Source of the DNA: Zipacnadum sp036504235
Lineage (GTDB): Bacteria; Armatimonadota; Zipacnadia; Zipacnadales; Zipacnadaceae
Direction: 5' to 3'
Length of the DNA stretch: 64,000 nucleotides
Assembly: GCA_036504235.1 (NCBI GenBank)
Contig: DASXVN010000039.1
Span: 62,001 to 126,000, forward strand
Within the stretch, counting starts at the first letter, position 1. Each line of letters starts with the position of its first letter. Shown here one piece after another: positions 9,469 to 17,451 of this stretch. A program made the translations under genes and the position numbers. Below the pieces are notes generated by a model, which saw only the letters and a program-made list of their open reading frames with translations, was not told the DNA's origin and did no database searches.

Positions 9469-9693
9469 CTACTCGCGCCAGCCGGGAGCCAGCTCCCGGG
9501 CGACCACTAGCAGCACGCCGCGGTCCGTCTGGCGCTGTTGCACCACGCGCAGGCGGTTGCCATAGTGAACGCGCCCGGCATGGGCCGGGCGCGGCTGTGT
9601 CTCTACGATCTGCAGGGTGAGACCGGCCGAGGCGAGACGCTCACGCGCCTCCTCCAGGGGCCAGCCCAGCACCGAAGCGGTCTGGCTACTCAC
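9469..9693 (-). CDS. Mini PASTA-domain protein
   Basis: A 74-residue protein that is essentially one PASTA-like module: 'VLGWPLEEARERLASAGL' matches the 'V-x-G-x-x-x-x-x-A-x-x-x-L-x-x-x-G-L' opening of PASTA domains, followed by two beta-strand segments ending in 'RGVLLVVAREL'. There is no signal peptide, membrane helix or kinase domain, so unlike PASTA modules on PBPs and PknB-type kinases it would be cytosolic. Translation starts at a GTG (9693) overlapping the frr stop by 4 bases (GTGA), which points to translational coupling. Located between frr and uppS. PASTA modules can bind muropeptides, but function here is unknown. Confidence 0.7.
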   Translation of the reverse strand: MSSQTASVLGWPLEEARERLASAGLTLQIVETQPRPAHAGRVHYGNRLRVVQQRQTDRGVLLVVARELAPGWRE

Positions 9694-10244
9694 AAAGTCA
9701 TGATCTCCTTGACCTTGGCGCTGCCGATCGCATCAATCTTCTGCACGTACTGGTCGGTGAGCTTCTGAGCTTCCTTCTTGCCCACCTCTACCTCGTCCTC
9801 GGAGAGTCCCTCGGACTTCTCCTTCTTCTCCAGGCTGGCGATGGCGTCGCGGCGCACGTTGCGGATGTGCACCTTGGCTTCCTCGGCCTTCTTGTGGACG
9901 AGTTTGCCCAGTTCCGAGCGGCGCTCCTCGGTCAGGGTGGGAATCTGCAGGCGGACGACCTGACCGTCGTTGGACGGAGTCAGCCCCAGATCAGAGGTGA
10001 GAATCGCCTTCTCAATGGCCGGGATCACGGTACGATCCCAGGGGGTAATCACCAGCAGGCGTCCATCGGCGACGCTTACTGTTCCCACCTGGATGATGGG
10101 CAGTTGGTCGCCGTAGGCCTCCACCTTGAGGTGGTTGAGCAGGGCGGGCGTGGCGACTCCGGTGCGGATGGTCTCGAGCTCCTTCTCGAAGACCTCCACG
10201 GAGTGGTCCATGCGTTTCTTCTGATCGGCGAGGGTCTGTTTCAC
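9690..10244 (-). CDS. frr: Ribosome recycling factor
   Basis: RRF, which with EF-G splits post-termination ribosomes. The 184-residue length is standard. The sequence shows the two-domain pattern: the long helical ends (start 'KRMDHSVEVFEKELETIRTG', end 'KKEAQKLTDQYVQKID') and the central small domain, with 'LQIPTLTEERRSELGKLV' and the conserved 'VRNVRRDA' type helix (here IRNVRRDA). Translation starts at GTG 10244, preceded by GGGAGG seven bases upstream. It lies 48 bases after pyrH and overlaps the following PASTA gene by 4 bases. Confidence 0.98.
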   Translation of the reverse strand: MKQTLADQKKRMDHSVEVFEKELETIRTGVATPALLNHLKVEAYGDQLPIIQVGTVSVADGRLLVITPWDRTVIPAIEKAILTSDLGLTPSNDGQVVRLQIPTLTEERRSELGKLVHKKAEEAKVHIRNVRRDAIASLEKKEKSEGLSEDEVEVGKKEAQKLTDQYVQKIDAIGSAKVKEIMTL

Positions 10245-10292
10245 TGGTCATCCTCCCTCTGGCGCGCAAGCGCGCCGGCAAACTGGCGCAGA

Positions 10293-11024
10293 CTAGCTCT
10301 CGGACGGGCTGCTAACCACGGTGCCGATGGGCTCGCCGCTCAGCACGCGGACGATATTGCCCGGCACCGTTACGTTGAAGACAATGATCGGCAGGTGGTT
10401 GTCCATGCTCAGGCTGATCGCAGTCGAGTCCATCACCTTGAGGCCCTGGCTGAGTACGTCCAGGTAAGTGACCTGGTCGTAGCGCTTGGCCTCCGGGTGC
10501 TTGCGCGGGTCCATGTCATACACGCCGTCCACGTTGGTGGCCTTGATGATGACGTCCGCGCAGATCTCGTTGGCGCGCAGGACCGCGGCGGTGTCCGTGG
10601 TGAAATACGGGTTACCGGTGCCGGCCGCGAAGATCACGACTCGGTGCTTCTCCAAGTGCCGCATGGCGCGCCGGCGGATGAAAGGCTCGGCGATCTCGCG
10701 CATTTCAATGGCGGTCTGCACGCGCGTGGCCACCGAGAGCTTCTCCAGCGAGTCCTGCAGGCGCAGGGCATTGATCACCGTGGCAATCATGCCCGCGTAA
10801 TCGGCGGCCGCGCGGTCCATACCGTGCTCGGCGGCCTCCTGGCCGCGCCAGATATTGCCGCCGCCCACGACGATGGCGATCTCCAGGCCGGCGTTAAGCG
10901 CCTCCCCGACCTCCGCGGCCAGACGATCCACCGTGGCGCCGTCAATGCCAAACTCGCGGCTGCCCTTGAAGCATTCGCCGCTGAGCTTGAGCATGACTCG
11001 TTTGAAGCTCGGTCGCTCTCCCAT
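10293..11024 (-). CDS. pyrH: Uridylate kinase (UMP kinase)
   Basis: Amino-acid-kinase-fold enzyme that phosphorylates UMP to UDP in pyrimidine nucleotide synthesis. The 243-residue protein carries 'VMLKLSGECF' (glycine-rich phosphate loop), 'IVVGGGNIWRG', 'FAAGTGNPYFTTDTAA' and 'KATNVDGVYDMDPRKHP', all diagnostic of bacterial PyrH. ATG at 11024 starts 3 bases after the tsf stop, so the two are tightly coupled. It is part of the rpsB-tsf-pyrH-frr cluster. Bacterial PyrH is typically activated by GTP and inhibited by UTP; nothing in the DNA indicates other control. Confidence 0.98.
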   Translation of the reverse strand: MGERPSFKRVMLKLSGECFKGSREFGIDGATVDRLAAEVGEALNAGLEIAIVVGGGNIWRGQEAAEHGMDRAAADYAGMIATVINALRLQDSLEKLSVATRVQTAIEMREIAEPFIRRRAMRHLEKHRVVIFAAGTGNPYFTTDTAAVLRANEICADVIIKATNVDGVYDMDPRKHPEAKRYDQVTYLDVLSQGLKVMDSTAISLSMDNHLPIIVFNVTVPGNIVRVLSGEPIGTVVSSPSES

Positions 11025-11027
11025 CGG

Positions 11028-11633
11028 TTAGTCTTCCGCCCCGATCTGGTAGCGGGCGAAGCGCCGCACGACGATGTTCTCGCCGCTGCGCGAGATGAGG
11101 TCGGTCAGCAGAGACTGGATGCTTACGCTGTCGTCCCGGATGAAGGGCTGGTCGAGCAGGCAGTAGGTCTCGTAGAACTTGCGCATGCGACCCTCTACCA
11201 TCTTCTCGATGATGTGCTCGGGCTTGCCCTCCAGGCGGGCCTGCTCCATGAGAATCTCCCGCTCCTTGTCCATGGCCTCGGCCGGGACATCATTGCGGCT
11301 GATCCAACGGGGGTTCATCGCGGTGATCTGCATGGCGCAGTCCTTGGCGAACTGGCGGAAGTCCTCATTGCGGCCGACAAAGTCGCTCTCGCAGTTGACC
11401 TCGACCAGTACGCCTACCTGGTCGCCGGCGTGGATGTAGGAGTAGACAATTCCGGAACTGGTGCTGCGTCCGGAACGCTTCTCCGCGATTTCCTCGCCCT
11501 TCTTGCGGAGGAGGGCGATGGCCTCTTCCATGTCGCCGTCAACTTCTTGCAGGGCACGCTTGCAGGCCATGATGCCGGCCCCGGTGCGCTCGCGCAGTTC
11601 TTTTACTTCCTGGGCGCTTATCTCTTTGCTCAT
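11028..11633 (-). CDS. tsf: Translation elongation factor Ts
   Basis: Guanine-nucleotide exchange factor that regenerates EF-Tu-GTP. The 201-residue product is a short-form EF-Ts, similar in size to the Thermus protein. The N-terminal UBA-like module 'VKELRERTGAGIMACKRAL' and the core 'VLVEVNCESDFVGRNEDF' and 'EHIIEKMVEGRMRKFYE' motifs are intact. ATG at 11633 is chosen because GGAAGGA lies 6-8 bases upstream; an open frame extends to 11723 but without family similarity. A G+C-rich hairpin (11724-11759) lies in the 150-base gap between rpsB and tsf and could tune their relative expression. Confidence 0.98.
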   Translation of the reverse strand: MSKEISAQEVKELRERTGAGIMACKRALQEVDGDMEEAIALLRKKGEEIAEKRSGRSTSSGIVYSYIHAGDQVGVLVEVNCESDFVGRNEDFRQFAKDCAMQITAMNPRWISRNDVPAEAMDKEREILMEQARLEGKPEHIIEKMVEGRMRKFYETYCLLDQPFIRDDSVSIQSLLTDLISRSGENIVVRRFARYQIGAED

Positions 11634-11723
11634 TTTGGATTTCCTTCCGGTGGTGTAGACTAGCACATAGGGACCGGGGCCACCAGGGCGCCTGCGGTCC
11701 AGATTGGGGCGGAGAGGCCCCAC

Positions 11724-11759
11724 CCGGGCGGGACGGGGTAATGGCGCCCGACCCGCCGG
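11724..11759 (-). other. G+C-rich hairpin between rpsB and tsf
   Basis: In the 150-base gap after rpsB, the segment 11724-11738 is nearly complementary to 11747-11759 (CCGGGCGGGnCGGG against CCCGACCCGCCGG). It has no U-tract, so it is not a typical terminator. It could be an attenuating or RNA-stabilising stem between the two genes. Function is inference only. Confidence 0.35.
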
Positions 11760-11783
11760 TCAGGTGTTGCTCAGTGTCGGCGG

Positions 11784-12680
<897 letters not shown>

Positions 12681-12898
12681 AGTACTCTCTCCTTTTACAG
12701 TCTGTGGGGCGAGGGCGGGACTTCACAGGCTGCACGCCGGCAACGGAGGCGGTCCTCCGGGCCCGGCGTTTCTTCTAGAATGGGCGGCGGCTAGCGCCGG
12801 GGGTCAGCCTCAGCTACTTCCCCTCTCGCCCAGAGGCCCTCGCGGCGAGATACAAGGAAGACAGCGGACTACAGAGGCCGCCACTCCGCCAGACAGTC

Positions 12899-12927
12899 AG
12901 GTTATCATAATCGGCAGGTATCGTCAA
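12899..12927 (-). promoter_or_regulatory. Candidate sigma70 promoter of the rpsB operon
   Basis: On the minus strand TTGACG (12927-12922) is followed after 17 bases by TAACCT (12904-12899). It is 219 bases ahead of the rpsB GTG and overlaps the stop codon of the upstream membrane protein gene. The distance leaves a leader of about 210 nt (12681-12890), the place where S2 autoregulatory leaders are found in other bacteria; I did not recognise a specific leader fold. Promoter inferred from consensus match and position. Confidence 0.5.
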
Positions 12928-14165
12928 CCCGCCGGGAGGCGGTTCATGAGTTGCACGGACAGTTGGCTGAGCAGATACGCGAGGCCTAAGCCGAACATGA
13001 GCACCCGTACGAGGCTTAGCTCGCGAGGCTGGGCCGCTGCCCAGGCCCGCACGCTGCGCAGCCCCGCCAGCAGCCCAGCGAGCAAGGTCACTACCAGGCA
13101 AGGGGCCAGAGTGGACACGGTGAACAGGGCGTCGGCCGCGAGGATGCGCTCCCGCACGTCGCCCGCTATACCGGGTAGCCGCCAAGCGTCGGCCAGCGCT
13201 TGCGTCACGGTCTGATCGCTCATCACGTGGGCGAGAATCCCGGCCAGCAGGCCGAGCGGCAGCGCCACCAGGAACACGCCGGTGGTTGCCGGAGCAGTCG
13301 AGGCAGCTTCGCCGGCCTCCGCCGGGGGCGCAGCCGCCTGGCGCCTGTGGCGCCGGTAGGCGGAGATGGTGAAGCCGGTCCAGACGACAGCCAGCGCTGC
13401 GGTCAGGAGGAGGGCTACGAGGCTCTCCCCCACTTGCCACACGGCGGCCGGAAGCGAGTAAACGACCAGGACGGCGCGCCCGACAAACAAGCCCAGCCCG
13501 AACAGCAGTCCGCTGAGCCCTACTCGTCGGCCCGTTCCGCCCGCCGCGACCAGGACGCTGAGCAGCACGAGCAGCGCGACGACCCCGCCCAGTTGCAGCC
13601 CCTGTCGCAGGCCATGCTGCATGCTGTTGCGTGGTCCGTAGCGCCGCAGTTCGCCCAGGATCTCCACTTTGGTCTTGGCCTCTTCCTGGGCCGTAAAGGT
13701 ATCGCCGACCCAGCCTTTGGGGATGATCTCCAGCCGGTCAGCCAGCAGTTGGTGAATCCCGTCGAGGAGCTTCTGCCCCTGCGGCGTGGCCCACTTGTCG
13801 CCGGCGAATACGGCGACGGCCGGGCCCCAGAACTCGGCTTCTACCTTAGCGAGCGCCCGCCACCGTCTAGCGTCCTCCTGCGCTCCCGGGGCGCTGATCT
13901 TGAGGAGGGTGATCTTGAGTTCGGGATCCAGCGCCTCCATGTCCTTCTGCAACCCGACGATCATCTGGCAGGTATGGCAGGTGGGGTTGTGGTACAGACG
14001 CAACTCCAGCGCCTCGGCGGCGGGAGGAGCCGGGGCGGGCGGGCCAACCAGGGGAGCATCCACGACGGACGTTCCCGGCGGGGCGGGCGGGTCCTGCGCC
14101 CAACTCGCGGCGAGTGGGACGAGCAGTAGCAGGCAGGCAACAAGTATCAGCGTGGTCGTACGCAT
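12924..14165 (-). CDS. Thioredoxin-fold protein with polytopic membrane domain
   Basis: A 413-residue protein. Residues 1-23 form a signal peptide, then a proline-rich linker. A thioredoxin-like domain (about 50-180) follows with a C63-HT-C66 active-site pair in 'NPTCHTC'. The C-terminal half (about 195-413) has roughly six hydrophobic helices, interrupted by a basic cytosolic loop 'YRRHRRQAA'. This suggests an envelope disulfide or redox relay, but it lacks obvious CcdA/DsbD cysteines in the helices, so the partner is unknown. Start ATG 14165 is chosen for the signal peptide and GGAGG 9 bases upstream; upstream in-frame sequence is not protein-like. It lies before rpsB on the same strand, and its stop codon overlaps the rpsB promoter. 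Confidence 0.75.
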   Translation of the reverse strand: MRTTTLILVACLLLLVPLAASWAQDPPAPPGTSVVDAPLVGPPAPAPPAAEALELRLYHNPTCHTCQMIVGLQKDMEALDPELKITLLKISAPGAQEDARRWRALAKVEAEFWGPAVAVFAGDKWATPQGQKLLDGIHQLLADRLEIIPKGWVGDTFTAQEEAKTKVEILGELRRYGPRNSMQHGLRQGLQLGGVVALLVLLSVLVAAGGTGRRVGLSGLLFGLGLFVGRAVLVVYSLPAAVWQVGESLVALLLTAALAVVWTGFTISAYRRHRRQAAAPPAEAGEAASTAPATTGVFLVALPLGLLAGILAHVMSDQTVTQALADAWRLPGIAGDVRERILAADALFTVSTLAPCLVVTLLAGLLAGLRSVRAWAAAQPRELSLVRVLMFGLGLAYLLSQLSVQLMNRLPAG

Positions 14166-14319
14166 GGCGTCATACCTCCATAGTAGTCGCGGTGTGTTAT
14201 TCCCTAGCCACCGTGCTTCTCCCTCCGCGCCGGACGAGAAGGCCTCAGCGCCCCGCGCGGCGAATTGCCCGCGGGTCCACGCCCTTCGGACCGACTTCAC
14301 CCCTTGAGGAGGCGCATCC

Positions 14320-15375
14320 ATGTCTGACGCTTCGCTATTCTCCGGTTTCAGCAACCTGCCGCTGCTGGCCGACATCCAGAGCCGCTCCATCTCCGCCGAG
14401 AATCCCGACGGCGCCCGCGGGGGCGGCGGCCGCGAGATTCCCGACGAGAAGAGCTCCTCGCGCGAGTTGGGCCGCGGCTGGAAGGTACGTCCTTTCATCA
14501 ACCTGGCCCCTAAGTCCACCACGACCCTGGCGCAGATCACCGGGCCCGGCGTCATCCAGCACATGTGGATCACCGTGGACCCCAAGGCCTACCGCGACTG
14601 CGTCCTGCGCATCCGCTGGGACGATGAGCCGGAGGCCTCCGTGGAGTGCCCGCTGGGCGACTTTTTCTGCAACGGTCACGGCTTGCGCTGCAACATCAAC
14701 TCCATGCCCATCGCGGTCAACCCCTCGGGGGGCTTCAACTCGTACTGGCCCATGCCCTTCCGCGGCGCCTGCGAGATAACCATCGAGAACCAGAGCCGCG
14801 AGGAGATCAAGTATTTCTTCTATCAGGTAGACTATGCGCTGCGCGAGGTCCCCAGTGAGGCCGCCTACTTCCACGCCCAGTGGCGCCGCTCGATGACCAC
14901 GCGCGAGTACCCGGAGCACGTCATCCTGGATGGCGTGCGCGGTGACGGCCAGTACGTCGGCACCTACCTCGCCTGGGCCCAGTTCTCCGACGGCTGGTGG
15001 GGCGAGGGCGAGGTCAAGTTCTTTATCGACGGCGATGGCGAGTTCCCCACCTACTGCGGCACCGGCACCGAGGACTACTTCGGTGGTGCCTGGTGTTTTG
15101 GCGAGACCTACTCCACCGCCTTCCTGGGCTACCCCTTCTGGCAGCAGGAGCCGGACCGGGTGCCCAAGCACGGGCTGTACCGCTGGCACATCCTGGACCC
15201 GATGCGGTTCCGCGAGGACTTCCGCGCCACCGTGCAGGCGCTCGGCTGGTGGCCGGACGGCGTCTTTGAGCCGCTCACTGACGACATCTCCTCGGTTGGC
15301 TACTGGTACCAGCGCGAGCCGCACGCGGCCTTCCCGACACTGGCCGCCCGCCGAGAGCGCCACCCACGGCTCTAG
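14320..15375 (+). CDS. DUF2961 / GH172-family protein
   Basis: A 351-residue protein without signal peptide, matching DUF2961, now glycoside hydrolase family 172, whose characterised members act on difructose anhydrides, alpha-D-fructofuranosides and arabinofuranosides. Visible signatures are the 'GPGVIQHMWIT' strand, 'LRIRWDDEPEASVECPLGDFF' and 'FFIDGDGEFPTYCGTGTEDYF', whose two acidic residues are candidate active-site groups. The jelly-roll pattern at both ends fits the family. ATG at 14320 follows GAGGAGG. A terminator-like hairpin follows at 15403-15432 and a lyxose-isomerase-like gene is next, so the pair probably handles sugar released from a plant or microbial glycan. The exact substrate cannot be read from sequence. 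Confidence 0.88.
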   Translation: MSDASLFSGFSNLPLLADIQSRSISAENPDGARGGGGREIPDEKSSSRELGRGWKVRPFINLAPKSTTTLAQITGPGVIQHMWITVDPKAYRDCVLRIRWDDEPEASVECPLGDFFCNGHGLRCNINSMPIAVNPSGGFNSYWPMPFRGACEITIENQSREEIKYFFYQVDYALREVPSEAAYFHAQWRRSMTTREYPEHVILDGVRGDGQYVGTYLAWAQFSDGWWGEGEVKFFIDGDGEFPTYCGTGTEDYFGGAWCFGETYSTAFLGYPFWQQEPDRVPKHGLYRWHILDPMRFREDFRATVQALGWWPDGVFEPLTDDISSVGYWYQREPHAAFPTLAARRERHPRL

Positions 15376-15402
15376 TCGCGGACATGCCGCAGCAATGAGC
15401 AG

Positions 15403-15432
15403 AGGGCGGGGGGATCACTCCTCCGCCCTTTT
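15403..15432 (+). terminator. Rho-independent terminator-like hairpin
   Basis: AGGGCGG (15403-15409) pairs with CCGCCCT (15423-15429), with further partial G-C pairing inside the loop, followed by TTTT. It lies 27 bases after the GH172-family stop codon, in the 128-base gap before the isomerase gene, and may reduce read-through between them. Confidence 0.55.
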
Positions 15433-15503
15433 CGCTGCCGGGGCAGGTATGAGCACCACCAGCCGCGAATCAGCCCCCCACTAATCGTCCGGAGGAAACT
15501 ACT

Positions 15504-16178
15504 ATGATGACCCGCTCTGAGATCAACGCCCATATTGAGGGAGCCATGGAGCTGTGCCGCTCGCTCAACTTTGGCCTCCCCCCCTTCGCCTACTGGTCGC
15601 CGGAGGACTGGCAGACTAAGGGGCACGAGTACGACGAGATTCGCGACTGCATGCTGGGCTGGGACGTGACCGACTACGGCTTCGGCCGCTATGCGGAGAT
15701 CGGCCTGGGGCTGTTCACCATGCGCAACGGCAACATGGAGATGCCGCGCTACACCAAAAGCTATTGCCAGAAGCTGTTGCTCACGGGTGTCGACCAGTAC
15801 ACGCCCTACCACTTCCATTTCAACAAGATGGAGGACATCATCTGCCAGGCGGGCGGCGACCTGCTGGTGCAGGTGTACAACTCCGACGCGGAGGAACAGT
15901 TCGCCGACACCCCGGTGGCGATCATGACCGACGGCTACTGGCACGAGGTCCCGGCGGGGAGCGTCATCCGTCTGGAGCCGGGCATGAGCATCACGCTGCC
16001 CGCCTACCAGTATCACCAGTTCTGGGCGGAGAAGGGCACGGCCCTGGTCGTGGAGGTGTCGGCGGTCAACGACGACCGTACCGACAACCGCTTCCTGGAG
16101 GAAGTCGGCCGCTTCCCCGGCATCGAGCCGGACGAGGCGCCGCGTCACCTGCTCTGCACCGAGTATCCCAGCGCCTGA
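15504..16178 (+). CDS. D-lyxose / D-mannose ketol-isomerase-like cupin
   Basis: A 224-residue cytosolic cupin of the D-lyxose isomerase family (formerly DUF1498), which interconverts D-lyxose/D-xylulose or D-mannose/D-fructose using a divalent metal. The metal-site block 'PYHFHFNKMEDII' provides His, His and Glu ligands, and 'LPAYQYHQFWAE' provides the fourth His. Length and order of motifs match the E. coli EcSI type. The start is the first of two adjacent ATGs, with GGAGGAA 7 bases upstream. Its position after the GH172-like gene suggests use of released fructose or pentose. Convergent with the FHA gene, 23 bases away. Confidence 0.88.
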   Translation: MMTRSEINAHIEGAMELCRSLNFGLPPFAYWSPEDWQTKGHEYDEIRDCMLGWDVTDYGFGRYAEIGLGLFTMRNGNMEMPRYTKSYCQKLLLTGVDQYTPYHFHFNKMEDIICQAGGDLLVQVYNSDAEEQFADTPVAIMTDGYWHEVPAGSVIRLEPGMSITLPAYQYHQFWAEKGTALVVEVSAVNDDRTDNRFLEEVGRFPGIEPDEAPRHLLCTEYPSA

Positions 16179-16194
16179 CCAGCCGCCCTGCCCA

Positions 16195-16218
16195 CCCGCC
16201 CCTACCGGGAAACGGGCC
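16195..16218. repeat. Solo terminus of the TIR repeat family
   Basis: The segment around CGCCCCTACCGGGAAACGG matches the right ends of the two longer elements at 19982-20115 and 32024-32166. No left end is visible nearby. It covers the stop codon and last codons of the FHA gene, in the convergent gap with the isomerase gene. Confidence 0.5.
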
Positions 16219-17410
16219 CTGTCTCTCGCACCGAACGCTCGGCGTAGAGCAACGTGGTCTGGCCGATCCCGATCCGGTCGCCGGTGCGCAGGACGCGGGT
16301 GCGGATCGCCTCGCCGTTGACGCGGGTGCCGAAGGCGCTGCCCAAGTCCGCGATCACGTAGTGCCCCGCCTGCGAGGAGAGGCTGGCGTGCTGCGGCGCG
16401 ACCGACTTGTCTAGCGCCAGGGTGAGGTCGCACTTGGGGCTGGAGCCGATGAGTGACGGGGAGCGGTAGATGATGAACTGCTTGCCGGTAAGCGGCCCCT
16501 CGACGATGCGCAGCCAGGCTTCCTTGCGGGCCTGCTCGACCAGGCCGATAGCCGCGCCGGTGGTCGCGCCCAGCACGACCAGAGCGGCGAGCCGACTCAG
16601 CCCGCCGCCGACCGTGCCGCCGAAGAGACGCGCGGCGGAGACCAGCATCTCATGCAGCGGGTCGAAGAGCAGGCCGCCGATAAGCCCCCCGATCAGGCCG
16701 CCGATCGCGCCGTTGATCACCCGTTGGCGGGAGCCCTGAAAGGCCCCCTGTCCCAACCCGACGCCGAGGCCGACCAGCATCCAGGCAATCGCGCGGATGG
16801 GAACCTGCGCCACGGAGGGCAGGTCTCCCCCGCCGCCCAGGGTCCCGTAGACCGCTTGGCCAATGACGCCGCCGAAGAACCCGCAGACCGTGCCCACGCC
16901 CAGGCCAATCAGCGCCCCCTTGGCCGCCTTCTCCCAGGCGCGGGAGCTGATCCCCTCTACCCCACCCAGGGCCAGGCCGACGAATCCACCGACGCAGGCG
17001 GCAAACAGGCCCATGCCGCCCAGCACCTCAACCAAAGGCTTCTGGATCACCGGCGCGCCCTTGATCGGGTCCACGATGAAAGGATTGGCCAGCAGCCACG
17101 ACACCAGACCCCCCAGAGCGCCGGCCAGCACCAGGTGCAGGATGCCGGTCACATCCGCGGGGCCGAGCGCCTGCTTGCCGCCCAGTTGCTTGCCCTTGCC
17201 GGGACCGGACGAGCCATCCACGCTGGGGAAAGCCTCGGCGGCCGCGCCGGGCTTCGCGGAAGGCGCGAGGTCGGGCAGCTCAAAGCTATCGATCACCAGC
17301 AGACCCTCGCTCCCCGGCGGCGGGGGCGGCACCGGCGGCAGCTCCTCGTCGTCGTCGAGGTTCAGGTCCAGGATGTCTTCGGAGCCGGGTTGGCGGTCGT
17401 CATCGCTCAT
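16202..17410 (-). CDS. FHA-domain membrane protein with glycine-rich segment
   Basis: A 402-residue protein. The N-terminus is acidic and proline-rich. Residues about 85-300 are hydrophobic and very rich in small residues, with repeated 'GGLIGGLIGGL' and 'GLGVGLGQG' glycine-zipper patterns that suggest several membrane-inserted helices. The last 90 residues are an FHA phosphothreonine-binding domain: 'LIGSSPKCDLTL' (Gly-Arg/Ser-Ser core), 'SVAPQHASL' (the conserved S-x-x-H) and 'GSAFGTRVNGE'. FHA domains read Ser/Thr kinase phosphorylation; no kinase is in the window. The zinc-ribbon membrane gene at 17452-18342 lies 41 bases upstream on the same strand, so the two are likely co-expressed. 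The stop codon lies inside a short copy of the 'CGCCCCTAC' repeat terminus. Confidence 0.85.
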   Translation of the reverse strand: MSDDDRQPGSEDILDLNLDDDEELPPVPPPPPGSEGLLVIDSFELPDLAPSAKPGAAAEAFPSVDGSSGPGKGKQLGGKQALGPADVTGILHLVLAGALGGLVSWLLANPFIVDPIKGAPVIQKPLVEVLGGMGLFAACVGGFVGLALGGVEGISSRAWEKAAKGALIGLGVGTVCGFFGGVIGQAVYGTLGGGGDLPSVAQVPIRAIAWMLVGLGVGLGQGAFQGSRQRVINGAIGGLIGGLIGGLLFDPLHEMLVSAARLFGGTVGGGLSRLAALVVLGATTGAAIGLVEQARKEAWLRIVEGPLTGKQFIIYRSPSLIGSSPKCDLTLALDKSVAPQHASLSSQAGHYVIADLGSAFGTRVNGEAIRTRVLRTGDRIGIGQTTLLYAERSVRETGPVSR

Positions 17411-17451
17411 AGGGGTATCGTTAGCCTCGGGTCAGCGGGAGTCGCTCGGGA

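Noticed and set aside
9867..11663. 598-codon open frame on the plus strand
   Set aside because: Antisense to frr, pyrH and tsf, which are unmistakable genes.
11634..11723. N-terminal extension of tsf to 11723
   Set aside because: The ribosome binding site and the EF-Ts N-terminus fix the start at 11633.
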